A stretch of 36,788 nucleotides of DNA from an uncultured Lachnospiraceae bacterium (GCA_900317505.1 ONHB01000020.1:1-36788), one strand, 5' to 3'; positions 25,490 to 34,521 are shown, numbered from the stretch's first letter. Translations and numbers: made by a program. Notes: a model not told the origin generated them from the sequence alone.

Positions 25490-26205
25490 TAAGACAATCA
25501 TTTTTAGACTATTTATTTCCATCCAGATGTCCGGTCTGTGACAGGGCGGTGTCGGTTTTTGACAACTGCGCGGGCTTTTGCAGGGATTGTATACAAAAGC
25601 TGCCGGTCATCGGGGAGGGACGATGCTATAAATGCGGACGGAAGCTGCGTGATCCTGCACTGCAGTACTGTACAGACTGCATCAGGCATGGCGCGTGGCA
25701 TCATTATGACAGGGGACTTTCGCTTTGTACCTATGATGATGTGATGAGAAGATCGGTATACCGTCTCAAATACGACCATAGAAGCGAATATGCGGTAAAG
25801 TATGGGTACCTTTTGGCAAAGGCTTTTGGCGAGGCTTTAAGGCGGGCTGGAGCAGACAGCGTGACTGCGGTTCCGCTGCATCCAAACCGTATCCGGAAAA
25901 GGGGCTACAATCAGGCGGAAATTCTGGCAAAGTCCTTTTCAAAAGAGGCCAAAATCCCTTTTTACAAGGACTTTGTAAAGCGGGATGTGGATACCGCGCC
26001 GCTAAAGAGTATGACACGTGCACAACGCCAAAATAATTTGAAAAAGGCTTTTAAATTGGGTAGAAATGATGTAAAATCTAAAGTATCTATAGTCATCGAT
26101 GATATCTATACGACAGGCAGTACAGTTGATGCTGTTGCAGAGGTATTAAAAAGGGCCGGTGTGTCAAAAATTTATTTTATAACGATTGCAATCGGCCGTG
26201 ACTAG
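25486..26205 (+). CDS. comF: ComF family phosphoribosyltransferase-like protein
   Basis: This 239-aa protein begins with a zinc-binding region, CPVC (15-18), CRDC (32-35), CYKCG (47-51) and CTDC (62-65), followed by a phosphoribosyltransferase fold with the PRPP loop IVIDDIYTTGSTVDA. ComF/ComFC acts in natural transformation, coupling DNA uptake to the cytoplasmic side. It starts at TTG 25486, whose TTGA overlaps the recD2 stop; GGACAGGAG lies 6-7 nt upstream. It is followed by a YvyF homologue, as comFC is in B. subtilis. Confidence 0.9.
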   Translation: MIRQSFLDYLFPSRCPVCDRAVSVFDNCAGFCRDCIQKLPVIGEGRCYKCGRKLRDPALQYCTDCIRHGAWHHYDRGLSLCTYDDVMRRSVYRLKYDHRSEYAVKYGYLLAKAFGEALRRAGADSVTAVPLHPNRIRKRGYNQAEILAKSFSKEAKIPFYKDFVKRDVDTAPLKSMTRAQRQNNLKKAFKLGRNDVKSKVSIVIDDIYTTGSTVDAVAEVLKRAGVSKIYFITIAIGRD

Positions 26206-26222
26206 AGACGGGAGGCATACAG

Positions 26223-26636
26223 ATGAATGTAGTAAATTGTAGAAGATGCGGTAAGTTATTTAATTATATAGCAGGAAGCAAGATATGCCCGATGTGCAAG
26301 GAAGAGATCGAGCAGAAATTTCAGGAAGTTAAAAAATATATCCAGCAGAACGGTCGTTGTGACATGATGGAGGTATGCGAGGCCTGTGATGTGGATTCTG
26401 CACAGATCCAGACCTGGATCCGTCAGGAACGCCTTCAGTTTGCTGATGATTCGCCTATCAAGGTGGCGTGTGAGGGATGTGGCAAGATGATCGGCAGTGG
26501 CAAATACTGCCCGCAGTGCCGTGAGAAGCTGGCTAAAAATCTCAATAGCATGATGACCAAAAATGTGACGGAATTAAAAAATGAACCTCACAAAACAATC
26601 GATGCCAAGAGCCGTATGCGTTTCTTGACAGACTAA
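26223..26636 (+). CDS. yvyF: YvyF-like flagellar operon protein
   Basis: This 137-aa protein has an N-terminal zinc ribbon (C6, C9, C22, C25), a helical middle (MMEVCEACDVDSAQIQTWIRQERL) resembling a MerR-like or DNA-binding helix, and a second CxxC pair (C83/C86, C96/C99). The layout matches the TIGR03826/YvyF family, which in Bacillus lies between comFC and flgM. Its biochemical role is poorly known. Here the expected flgM is missing and a membrane protein follows instead. Confidence 0.83.
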   Translation: MNVVNCRRCGKLFNYIAGSKICPMCKEEIEQKFQEVKKYIQQNGRCDMMEVCEACDVDSAQIQTWIRQERLQFADDSPIKVACEGCGKMIGSGKYCPQCREKLAKNLNSMMTKNVTELKNEPHKTIDAKSRMRFLTD

Positions 26637-26673
26637 TTACTGGACCGACCAGATATTTGACGGAGAATAGCTC

Positions 26674-27075
26674 ATGATTAATCAGGATCGTTTGCGTCTT
26701 ATGACCAAAATGGCGGCTTATGAAGCCGGTGAAGGACAAAAAAATATGGCAATCGCCAGTTATTTCAGAAGTGATTATCTGGGTTTCCAGATCATCAAGT
26801 CTGTGATCTGCGCCACGATCGCCTATGCTATCCTATTTGGTCTGTTTATCTATTATGATTTTGAAAATTTTATGCAGGATATTTACAAGATGGATCTGAT
26901 GTCTTTTGCCAGAAATGTGCTGCTTTACTATGCCATTTTTGTAGTAGGCTACGGCATTATCTGTTATATTGTATATTCTATCCGCTATTATAAAGCCAAA
27001 AAAAGTCTTAAAAAGTATTACAACCGGTTGAAACAGTTATCGGCAATGTATGACCTTGAAAAGAGAAAAGGCTGA
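26674..27075 (+). CDS. small two-TM membrane protein of unknown function
   Basis: This 133-aa protein has a soluble N-terminus (1-42), two membrane segments (about 43-61 and 82-103) and a basic cytoplasmic C-terminus (KAKKSLKKYYNRLKQLSAM). I recognise no family. The start has GGAG about 9 nt upstream. It lies between yvyF and the polytopic membrane protein before cdaA, 67 nt upstream of that gene. No terminator separates them, so it may be in the same transcript as cdaA-cdaR-glmM. Confidence 0.8.
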   Translation: MINQDRLRLMTKMAAYEAGEGQKNMAIASYFRSDYLGFQIIKSVICATIAYAILFGLFIYYDFENFMQDIYKMDLMSFARNVLLYYAIFVVGYGIICYIVYSIRYYKAKKSLKKYYNRLKQLSAMYDLEKRKG

Positions 27076-27142
27076 TAGGATCTTAGACATATCGTGTCTT
27101 CATCATAAAAAGAAAAGTCAAAATAAAAGAAAGGGAAACAAT

Positions 27143-28066
27143 ATGTCCTCTTTGTTGGAACTGAGAGAAAAGCTTCGCGACATTTACAGTAAAGGCGAAG
27201 TGTATCTGACACCTCTTTTCAAATTTATACTGGCATTGGTCAGTCTGTTGGCCATCAATGGCAATATCGGTTATATGGACCGGATTTCAGGCAATATCAT
27301 CATTCCGCTGGTTGTGGCGCTGATGTGTTCCTTTATGCCCATGAATTTTATCGTATTGTTTGGAGCTCTGTTTATCTGCCTCAACGCATATGCGATCTCC
27401 ATGGAATGTGGCATTGTTGCACTGGCAATCTTTCTTCTGATGTTCATTCTGTATTTCAGATTTTCAGCCAGGGATACCATTGTGGTTGCACTGCTTCCGC
27501 TGATGTTCATGCTCAAGATCCCTTACATCATTCCGATTGCAGTGGGTCTTTTATGCACACCGTTATCGGTTGTATCGGTAGCATGCGGTACCATAGCTTA
27601 TTATATGGTGCTGTTTTTCAAAGAAAATGCGCAGACGATCATTGATCTGGATACCGAAGAAGCTGTCGGTAAATTCCGTTTTGTGATTGACGGACTGCTC
27701 GGCAATCAGGAAATGCTGATCGTACTTATTGCGTTTTCCGTGATCGTGATCATTGTTTATGTGATCCGCAGACTTTCCATCGACCATGCATGGACGATCG
27801 GTATCTGTGTCGGCGGAGTAGTCGGTACGACGATTCTTTTGATCGGCGATCTGGCTTTTGATACACATATTTCTCTGCTCGCATTGATTTTAGGAATGAT
27901 CGTATCACTGTTGCTTGCGGTGGGGCTGCAGTTTTTTGCATTCAATGTCGATTATTCGCGGACAGAGTATGTTCAGTTTGAAGATGATGAATATTATTAT
28001 TATGTAAAAGCGGTGCCCAAAAATTCCGTGCCGCAGGCCAAGGTAAAAGTGAGAAAAATACATTAA
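27143..28066 (+). CDS. polytopic membrane protein of unknown function upstream of cdaA
   Basis: This is a 307-aa protein with about eight membrane segments and a short acidic loop (IIDLDTEEAVGKFR). After the last segment is a cytoplasmic tail with QFEDDEYYYYVKAVPK, a striking Asp/Glu/Tyr cluster, ending in basic residues. I assign no family. ATG 27143 with AAAGGG 7 nt upstream is the start; the frame is open 31 codons further back but that part overlaps the previous gene. It is 16 nt before cdaA and very likely co-translated with it, so a link to c-di-AMP signalling or wall synthesis is a fair hypothesis. Confidence 0.85.
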   Translation: MSSLLELREKLRDIYSKGEVYLTPLFKFILALVSLLAINGNIGYMDRISGNIIIPLVVALMCSFMPMNFIVLFGALFICLNAYAISMECGIVALAIFLLMFILYFRFSARDTIVVALLPLMFMLKIPYIIPIAVGLLCTPLSVVSVACGTIAYYMVLFFKENAQTIIDLDTEEAVGKFRFVIDGLLGNQEMLIVLIAFSVIVIIVYVIRRLSIDHAWTIGICVGGVVGTTILLIGDLAFDTHISLLALILGMIVSLLLAVGLQFFAFNVDYSRTEYVQFEDDEYYYYVKAVPKNSVPQAKVKVRKIH

Positions 28067-28082
28067 AAGGGAATGACTTTAC

Positions 28083-28973
28083 ATGGAAAAGATTTCGGCT
28101 TTTGCAAATAAATATCTGACGATCATACATTTCCCTACCAGAATCGTATGGACCGATGTTGTGGAGATTATCATTATCTCCTTTTTGGTGTATCAGATTT
28201 TAGTCTGGATCCGGGACACAAAAGCGTGGAATCTGTTAAAAGGCATTATTGTTATTATCATATTTTTGCTGTTTGCCGCCATTCTGGATCTGAGCACCAT
28301 ATTGTGGATCGCCAACAAGATTTTCTCGGTGGCCGTGATAGCCGTAGTTATCGTGCTGCAGCCGGAGCTCCGGAGAGCTCTGGAACAGCTGGGGCAGAAA
28401 AGCTTTTTAGCAGGGCTTATGCCATTTGATATGAGCAAATCGGAGAGCGGACGTTTTTCGGACCGTACACTCAATGAGCTTGTCAAGGCAAGCTTTGAAA
28501 TGGCCAAGGTCAAGACAGGAGCCTTGATCGTTATTGAGCAAAATCATATTCTGACAGAGTATGAGCGGACCGGAATTGAGATTGACGCGGTCGTTTCCAG
28601 CCAGCTTCTGATCAATATTTTCGAACACAATACACCTTTGCACGACGGCGCTGTACTGGTCAGAGGCAATCGTGTTGTTTCCGCTACATGTTATCTTCCG
28701 CTTTCAGACAGTACCAAATTGTCCAAGGAGCTGGGAACAAGACATCGTGCCGGTGTGGGTATCTCAGAGATCACGGATTCCATTACGATCATTGTATCGG
28801 AGGAGACCGGTAAAGTGTCGGTAGCCTATGAAGGAAAGCTGGTGCGCAATGTCGATGCAGACAAACTTCGTTCCATGCTGATTGCTATCCAAAACAAGAC
28901 GCCGGAAGAAGAAAAACAGCGTAAGGGCTGGAAAGGCAGGTTGAAACGCGATGAAAAAGAAGCTGACAAATAA
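28083..28973 (+). CDS. cdaA: diadenylate cyclase CdaA
   Basis: CdaA makes the essential second messenger c-di-AMP from two ATP at the membrane. This 296-aa protein has three N-terminal membrane segments (about 25-43, 52-70 and 78-94) and a DAC/DisA_N domain (about 100-260). The catalytic DGA (188-190) and RHR (220-222) motifs are present. It starts 16 nt after the unknown membrane protein and overlaps cdaR by 23 nt. The order cdaA-cdaR-glmM is conserved across Firmicutes and couples c-di-AMP to peptidoglycan precursor synthesis. Confidence 0.97.
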   Translation: MEKISAFANKYLTIIHFPTRIVWTDVVEIIIISFLVYQILVWIRDTKAWNLLKGIIVIIIFLLFAAILDLSTILWIANKIFSVAVIAVVIVLQPELRRALEQLGQKSFLAGLMPFDMSKSESGRFSDRTLNELVKASFEMAKVKTGALIVIEQNHILTEYERTGIEIDAVVSSQLLINIFEHNTPLHDGAVLVRGNRVVSATCYLPLSDSTKLSKELGTRHRAGVGISEITDSITIIVSEETGKVSVAYEGKLVRNVDADKLRSMLIAIQNKTPEEEKQRKGWKGRLKRDEKEADK

Positions 28974-30228
28974 TCTCGGCATGCGTATTCTCGCCGTTGT
29001 AATTGCGATTTTGATCTGGATTATAGTAGTCAATGTCAGTGATCCGATTATTGAAAGTACCTATTCGGGAATCCCGGTTGAGATCATCAATGCCGATACC
29101 ATTACCAAGCAAAACAAGACCTATGACATCCTGAATGATACAGACAGCATTTCCGTTACGCTGTCTGCAAAGCGTTCCATCAGCGACCTGCTGGGACGCG
29201 ACAATATCAAGGCAACGGCGGATCTTGCCAATCTGGACATGGAAAAAGGCACAGTACGCATAAAGCTTGAGACAAACAAATATAATGATAAGATAGAGAG
29301 TATCAAAGCCAAAAACGATATTTTAGAGGTTTCAATCGAAAACCTGATGAGAAAGCAGTTTGCGATCACCTCACAGGTCAATGGAGAGCCGAGTGACGGA
29401 TATGTGATCGGTGATACGGTACTCGACCAAAACGTTGTTACCGTACAGGGACCGGAATCCATTGTTTCCCAGATTGATAAGGCGGTTGTAGAGGCCTCTG
29501 TTGCAGGCATGTCTACGAGCATCAGCACGACTTCCACGATCCGTTATTATGATGCAGATGGCAATCAGCTGGATTCCGCAAGGCTGTCAGGCAATATTTC
29601 TTCTGTTAATCTGAAGGTTGATGTGCTTGCAACCAAAATGCTTGGTTTCCGTTTCAATACGACAGGTGAGCTGGATCCCGATTATGCTATTGCAGGAGAT
29701 ATCACTTCCGATATAGATGAAGTTTTGGTTGCCGGTAAATCAAGTATTGTGACCAATACCTCAGCTATTGCGATCCCGGCATCTGCAATTGATATTGAAG
29801 GAAAAAGAGAAACATTTTCCCTGACGATCGATGTGACAAAGTATCTGCCGGATACGCTTAAACTGATCGATGAAGACTTTGACGGCAAGATCACAGTGAC
29901 GGTTCCGATTGAAAAAATGCAGTCAAAGGAAGTTGAAGTTGCCAAATCTAATATCACGATCTCCGGATATGATGAAGATACGCAGACCGTTGCACTTGTC
30001 GGCACCGGTATAAATGTTGGTATCAAGGGACTGGCAGCGGATATACAGGATATGAAAAAGAATGCGATCAAGGGTGAGATTGATGTTGCTTCCTATATGG
30101 AGGACAACAATCTGACAGAGCTCAAGCCCGGTGTATACAATTTCCCGGTACAGCTGACATTACCTGACGGTATTCAGACTGTACGTGAGACTTATACAGC
30201 GGAGTGTCGCGTGAAAAATATAGATTAG
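28951..30228 (+). CDS. cdaR: CdaR, YbbR-domain regulator of CdaA
   Basis: This 425-aa extracellular protein is anchored by one N-terminal membrane segment (about 10-28) and followed by several YbbR repeats of beta-rich sequence (for example VTLSAKRSISDLLGRDNIKATADL and EVLVAGKSSIVTNTSAIAIPA). CdaR binds CdaA across the membrane and modulates its activity. It overlaps cdaA by 23 nt and precedes glmM by 38 nt. It is unrelated to the PucR/CdaR-type regulator at 8431. Confidence 0.93.
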   Translation: MKKKLTNNLGMRILAVVIAILIWIIVVNVSDPIIESTYSGIPVEIINADTITKQNKTYDILNDTDSISVTLSAKRSISDLLGRDNIKATADLANLDMEKGTVRIKLETNKYNDKIESIKAKNDILEVSIENLMRKQFAITSQVNGEPSDGYVIGDTVLDQNVVTVQGPESIVSQIDKAVVEASVAGMSTSISTTSTIRYYDADGNQLDSARLSGNISSVNLKVDVLATKMLGFRFNTTGELDPDYAIAGDITSDIDEVLVAGKSSIVTNTSAIAIPASAIDIEGKRETFSLTIDVTKYLPDTLKLIDEDFDGKITVTVPIEKMQSKEVEVAKSNITISGYDEDTQTVALVGTGINVGIKGLAADIQDMKKNAIKGEIDVASYMEDNNLTELKPGVYNFPVQLTLPDGIQTVRETYTAECRVKNID

Positions 30229-30266
30229 CAGCAAAGAGTTGCTAAGGTAAAGGATGGAAATAGAAA

Positions 30267-31616
30267 ATGGCCCGATTATTTGGAACAGATGGTGTCAGAG
30301 GAGTTGCCAATGATGAACTTACGGTAGAGCTTGCCATGAAGCTTGGACAGGCGGGAGCAGCAGTGCTGACTGCAGGCAACCGGCACAAGGCTAAGATCAT
30401 GGTTGGCTGCGATACCCGTATCTCCGGTGGAATGCTTGCCAACGCGCTGATGGCAGGAGCCTGTTCTGTCGGAGCAGACGTCTGCTATGTCGGCGTTGTA
30501 CCGACGCCTGCGGTAGCATATCTGACAAGAGCATATCATATGGATGCAGGAGTTGTTATTTCAGCATCCCACAATCCGGTTGAATTTAATGGGATCAAGT
30601 TTTTTGATTCAGAAGGCTTTAAGCTGCCGGATGCCATGGAAGATGAAATTGAAAAGCTGATTCGCAGCAATATGGAAGGTGTGGATTTCCCGACCGGAAC
30701 CGGTGTCGGCAATATTACATATGCCATGGATGCGTGGAAGGATTATGTGGATCATGCCATAGAAGCAGCCAAGGTAGATCTGACAGGACTTAAGATCGTG
30801 CTTGACTGCGCGGAAGGAGCATCCTATATGACATCTGTGGATGCCATTACCAGACTTGGTGCAGATGTTATTGCCATTTACAATGAGCCGGATGGCACCA
30901 ATATCAATGCCCACTGTGGCTCAACACATATGGAATCTCTGCAGGAGACCGTAGTAGCCAACAAAGCAGATATCGGTCTTGCCTTTGACGGCGATGCTGA
31001 CAGACTGCTTGCTGTGGATGAACATGGCAAAAAAGTAGACGGTGACCAGATCATGGCGATCGTTGGAAATCATATGAAAGAGCAGGGAAAGCTCAAGAAT
31101 GATACGATTGTTGCCACTGTTATGAGCAATCTCGGATTTTTCCTGATGGGAGAAAAAGAAGGCATCCATGTAGAGCAGACCAAGGTCGGAGACCGTTATG
31201 TACTGGAACGCATGAAAGAGATCCATGCCAATCTGGGTGGAGAGCAGTCCGGTCACATTATTCTTTTAGATGAAAATACAACAGGGGACGGCTTATTAAG
31301 CGCACTGTTTTTATTAAAAGTACTGGTAGATACCAAGAAGCCGTTATCAGAGCTTGCGGGCATTATGGAGGTGCTGCCTCAGGCGCTGGTAAATGCAAAG
31401 GTTGCCAATGCAAAGAAATACGATTATATGGATTATCCGGAGATCAAAGAGGCGATTCAGAAGCTGTCAGATCAGTTTGCCAATGAGGGGCGTGTGCTGA
31501 TCAGACCTTCCGGAACCGAACCTCTTGTGCGTGTTATGATCGAGGGAAAAGACCAGGAACAGATCGATAAAGAAGCCCGTGTGCTGGCCGATTTAATTGA
31601 AAAGGTCATGGCATAA
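30267..31616 (+). CDS. glmM: phosphoglucosamine mutase
   Basis: GlmM converts glucosamine-6-phosphate to glucosamine-1-phosphate for UDP-GlcNAc and peptidoglycan synthesis. The 449-aa length is standard. The phosphoserine loop SASHNP has the catalytic Ser at 101, the magnesium motif DGDADR is at 241-246, and the C-terminal RPSGTEPLVRVM binds the substrate phosphate. The N-terminus RLFGTDGVRG is typical. In other Firmicutes CdaA interacts with GlmM, and the operon order here supports the same coupling. Confidence 0.97.
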   Translation: MARLFGTDGVRGVANDELTVELAMKLGQAGAAVLTAGNRHKAKIMVGCDTRISGGMLANALMAGACSVGADVCYVGVVPTPAVAYLTRAYHMDAGVVISASHNPVEFNGIKFFDSEGFKLPDAMEDEIEKLIRSNMEGVDFPTGTGVGNITYAMDAWKDYVDHAIEAAKVDLTGLKIVLDCAEGASYMTSVDAITRLGADVIAIYNEPDGTNINAHCGSTHMESLQETVVANKADIGLAFDGDADRLLAVDEHGKKVDGDQIMAIVGNHMKEQGKLKNDTIVATVMSNLGFFLMGEKEGIHVEQTKVGDRYVLERMKEIHANLGGEQSGHIILLDENTTGDGLLSALFLLKVLVDTKKPLSELAGIMEVLPQALVNAKVANAKKYDYMDYPEIKEAIQKLSDQFANEGRVLIRPSGTEPLVRVMIEGKDQEQIDKEARVLADLIEKVMA

Positions 31617-31619
31617 GGC

Positions 31620-31666
31620 TTGTGGAAAAAATCAAAAGGTGTTATAGTATTGTTGGGTATAACAAT
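31620..31666 (+). promoter_or_regulatory. promoter with overlapping dyads upstream of the HPr gene
   Basis: TTGTGG (31620-31625), a 17-bp spacer and TATAGT (31643-31648) form a good sigma-A promoter. GTTATA (31641-31646) is inverted as TATAAC (31658-31663), and ATTGTT (31649-31654) is inverted as AACAAT (31661-31666). The dyads cover the -10 box and transcription start and could be an operator, or an RNA hairpin just before the ribosome site. Confidence 0.6.
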
Positions 31667-31679
31667 GGAGGGTTAAAAC

Positions 31680-31943
31680 ATGGTTAGTCAAAAGGTAGTT
31701 ATTAAGAATCCTACGGGATTGCATCTAAGACCGGCCGGCATCCTATGTAAGGAAGCTATGCAATTTAAATCATTAATAACATTCTCATTCAGAGATAGCA
31801 CGGCAAATGCCAAAAGTGTATTGAGTGTCCTCGGCGCATGCGTCAAATGTGGAGACGAAATCGAGTTTGTTTGTGAAGGCGAAGATGAAGAAGAAGCATT
31901 AAAAGCACTGGTCACAGCAATCGAAAATGGTTTAGGTGAATAA
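31680..31943 (+). CDS. ptsH: HPr-family phosphocarrier protein
   Basis: This 87-aa complete HPr-family protein has the active-site His15 in GLHLRPAG and the regulatory Ser46 in AKSVLS, so both PTS phosphorylation (His) and HPr kinase regulation (Ser) are possible, unlike Crh, which lacks the His. It transfers phosphate from enzyme I to PTS EIIA proteins and may act in catabolite control with CcpA. It stands alone with its own promoter and terminator; no ptsI is in the window, so a specialised HPr paralogue is also possible. Confidence 0.88.
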   Translation: MVSQKVVIKNPTGLHLRPAGILCKEAMQFKSLITFSFRDSTANAKSVLSVLGACVKCGDEIEFVCEGEDEEEALKALVTAIENGLGE

Positions 31944-31956
31944 CAATGGCATACAG

Positions 31957-31992
31957 CGGCTCATCTTCTGGATGAGCCGTTTTCTTTTTTTA
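31957..31992 (+). terminator. intrinsic terminator after the HPr gene
   Basis: CGGCTCATC (31957-31965) pairs perfectly with GATGAGCCG (31971-31979) around a 5-nt loop, followed by TTTTCTTTTTTT. Confidence 0.93.
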
Positions 31993-32028
31993 ATCCGGTC
32001 ATACGGATAGCGGCAGAAATTATATAAT
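31993..32028 (+). promoter_or_regulatory. candidate leuA promoter with a small dyad
   Basis: A perfect TATAAT lies at 32023-32028, but no good -35 is found 17-18 bp upstream. ATCCG (31993-31997) and CGGAT (32004-32008) form a 5-bp dyad across where the -35 would sit, compatible with an activator or repressor site. No T-box sequence is present before leuA. Confidence 0.35.
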
Positions 32029-32078
32029 AAAAATAACAAAAGCAGATACAGAATATATGGTACAGGAGGAGTATCAAC

Positions 32079-33758
32079 ATGTTAAACTATAAGAGATATC
32101 GTAGAAATCCGGTTGTACACTATCCGGAAAGAGAATGGCCCAATAAGGAAATCCAAAAGGCTCCCATCTGGTGCAGCGTGGACCTTAGAGACGGCAATCA
32201 GGCTCTGATCGACCCCATGGTTGTTGAGGAGAAAATTGAGTTTTTCCAGTTTTTGATCAAACTGGGCTTTAAAGAAATTGAAGTCGGTTTCCCGGCTGCC
32301 AGCCAGATCGAATATGACTTTTTACGTCAGCTGATCGAGCGCAAGATGATCCCGGATGATGTGCGGGTACAGGTTCTGACACAGTGTAGAAAAGAACTGA
32401 TCGACCGTACCTTTGAAGCAATCGAAGGCTGCAAGCAGGCAATCGTACATATTTACAATTCTACATCAACCTTGCAGAGAGATGTTGTTTTCCACAAAGA
32501 CAAAGCTGCGATCACACAGATCGCTGTGGATGGCACCAATATGGTAAAAGAGCATATCAAAGACTTCCCCGGAAAGATTATTCTGGAATATTCACCGGAG
32601 AGCTTTACAGGCACAGAGCTTGATTATGCGCTTGAGATCTGTACAGCAGTACAAAAGACATGGGGCGCAACCAAAGAAAATCCCATCATCATCAATCTGC
32701 CGTCTACCGTTGAGATGACAACTCCCAATGTTTACGCAGATCAGATCGAATGGATGAATAAACACTTTGAAAACAGGGAAAGTATTATATTGTCCGTACA
32801 TCCGCACAATGACCGTGGTACCGGTGTTGCCAGTGCAGAGCTTGCATTGCTTGCAGGTGCAGACCGTATTGAGGGTACATTGTTTGGAAACGGTGAGCGT
32901 ACCGGTAATGTCGATGTTATGAATATCGCTTACAATATGTTTTCACAGGGTATCAATCCGGAATTAAATATTGAACATATTAATGATATCATTGAAATTT
33001 ATGAAAGATGCACCAAGCTTCCGATCCATCCCAGACATCCTTATGCCGGCAAACTGGTATTTACAGCTTTCTCAGGCTCTCATCAGGATGCTATCAACAA
33101 AGGTATTGCTGCAATGAAAGAGCGCAACAATGAATACTGGGAGGTTCCTTATCTGCCGATCGATCCTGCGGATATCGGAAGGGAATACGAGCCTATTGTC
33201 CGTATCAATTCACAGTCCGGCAAGGGCGGTGTAGCCTTTGTCATGGATACTTACTTTGGATTTAAGCTTCCGAAGGGAATGCACAGGGAGTTTGCTGATG
33301 TTATCCAGAAGATTTCTGAAAAACAGGGTGAAGTATCACCGGATCTGATCATGCAAAAATTCCGTGAAGAATATCTGGACAGAAAAGAGCCTATCCACTT
33401 CCGCCAGTTAAAGGTAGATGATCTGAGCAATGAGATCAACAGTGAGTTTGATACCCATGTTAAAGTGACATACACAGATCATGGCGAAGAAAAGGTATTT
33501 GAAGCTGTTGGTAACGGACCTATCGATGCTGTTCAGAGAGGTCTTCAGGTTGAACTGGGCATCCGTATCAAGGTATTGGATTACGAAGAGCATGCTCTGC
33601 AGAGTGGTTCCAATTCACAGGCTGCAGCATACATCCATATGCTGGATTCCGAGAGCGGAAGAGTTACCTATGGTGTTGGTGTTTCCAGCAATATTACAAG
33701 AGCCAGCGTGAGAGCTATCTTCTCAGCTGTCAACCGTCTTGGCCTGGGCGAAAAATAG
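32079..33758 (+). CDS. leuA: 2-isopropylmalate synthase (long LeuA type)
   Basis: LeuA condenses acetyl-CoA with 2-oxoisovalerate, the first committed step of leucine synthesis. The 559-aa protein has the HMGL-like catalytic domain with DLRDGNQ (35-41) and the metal-binding HPHNDRG (His241, His243), and a C-terminal LeuA allosteric domain (about 425-555) that normally binds leucine. The N-terminal RNPVVHYPEREWPNKEI marks the longer LeuA subgroup also found in yeast and actinobacteria. AGGAGG precedes the ATG. No other leu genes are in the window, and it is probably monocistronic or continues weakly into the next gene. Confidence 0.93.
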   Translation: MLNYKRYRRNPVVHYPEREWPNKEIQKAPIWCSVDLRDGNQALIDPMVVEEKIEFFQFLIKLGFKEIEVGFPAASQIEYDFLRQLIERKMIPDDVRVQVLTQCRKELIDRTFEAIEGCKQAIVHIYNSTSTLQRDVVFHKDKAAITQIAVDGTNMVKEHIKDFPGKIILEYSPESFTGTELDYALEICTAVQKTWGATKENPIIINLPSTVEMTTPNVYADQIEWMNKHFENRESIILSVHPHNDRGTGVASAELALLAGADRIEGTLFGNGERTGNVDVMNIAYNMFSQGINPELNIEHINDIIEIYERCTKLPIHPRHPYAGKLVFTAFSGSHQDAINKGIAAMKERNNEYWEVPYLPIDPADIGREYEPIVRINSQSGKGGVAFVMDTYFGFKLPKGMHREFADVIQKISEKQGEVSPDLIMQKFREEYLDRKEPIHFRQLKVDDLSNEINSEFDTHVKVTYTDHGEEKVFEAVGNGPIDAVQRGLQVELGIRIKVLDYEEHALQSGSNSQAAAYIHMLDSESGRVTYGVGVSSNITRASVRAIFSAVNRLGLGEK

Positions 33759-33807
33759 GCTTGCAGTTAGCAAAAGCTAATTCAATAAATGCTTGAGAGG
33801 AAGGCTT

Positions 33808-34521
33808 ATGCTAAACAAAATCAAACATTTTATGACGAAATATGCGTATATATATCTGCCAATAGGTACCCTGCTATGTTTAGCAGGGTTTATTGGCAGT
33901 TATTTATTTCCAAATACTGTTCTGGACACATACAAGGTCAATGTCGGAGAAAACGAAGGTGATACCGAGTATGTGCAGTATTTTACCGGTACAGAGGATG
34001 AGATCGGTTATATGATGGAAACCGATGGACGGGTAATGAAGGGAATCCAGATCGGGATTGATAAAAACGGACAGGCCTTGGAAGGAACCAGTCTGATCTA
34101 CCGGATCTACAAGGTCGGGGATTCGGACTTTGGTGGGGATGTGGCTTCCCATGCAGAGCTGTTGGAAGAAGAAAGCTTTGATCTTGGCAGCTGTATGGAC
34201 GGACAGTATCCCTATCTGCCGTTTATCAATGAAGCAGATACCGGAAAGCTGTATATCACCTTTTCCTATCAGGCAAATGGAAATACACAGCCGGCTCCCG
34301 GTATTTTTATGAATCACAGTGATATTGAAAATGCGGCAACCTATGTCAGCGGTGCAAGATCGGATGGCAGTATCAAATGCTATTATATTTATTCCCATGA
34401 GACATATCCGTTTTTATATGACAGCCGGGTGATGTTCTGTATCTTTTTAGCTGCTTCTGCCTGTGTTGTATTTCCTGCATATTCCAGGAAGAAGGAGGTA
34501 GGAAAATCAAATGAAAACTAA
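33808..34521 (+). CDS. membrane-anchored protein of unknown function with extracytoplasmic domain
   Basis: This 237-aa protein has membrane segments at the N-terminus (about 13-33) and the C-terminus (about 207-226), with a beta-rich domain of about 170 residues between them, predicted outside the cell. I recognise no family. ATG 33808 is chosen because GAGAGGAAGG lies just upstream; the earlier in-frame TTG 33793 overlaps that site. Its last 11 nt overlap the DUF2142-like gene, implying co-translation and a shared role, probably in export or assembly of a surface glycan. Confidence 0.8.
   Translation: MLNKIKHFMTKYAYIYLPIGTLLCLAGFIGSYLFPNTVLDTYKVNVGENEGDTEYVQYFTGTEDEIGYMMETDGRVMKGIQIGIDKNGQALEGTSLIYRIYKVGDSDFGGDVASHAELLEEESFDLGSCMDGQYPYLPFINEADTGKLYITFSYQANGNTQPAPGIFMNHSDIENAATYVSGARSDGSIKCYYIYSHETYPFLYDSRVMFCIFLAASACVVFPAYSRKKEVGKSNEN

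Noticed and set aside
31993-32078. T-box or leader-peptide attenuator before leuA
   Set aside because: The gap is only 86 nt after the HPr terminator and contains neither the T-box sequence nor a Leu-rich short frame with a terminator.
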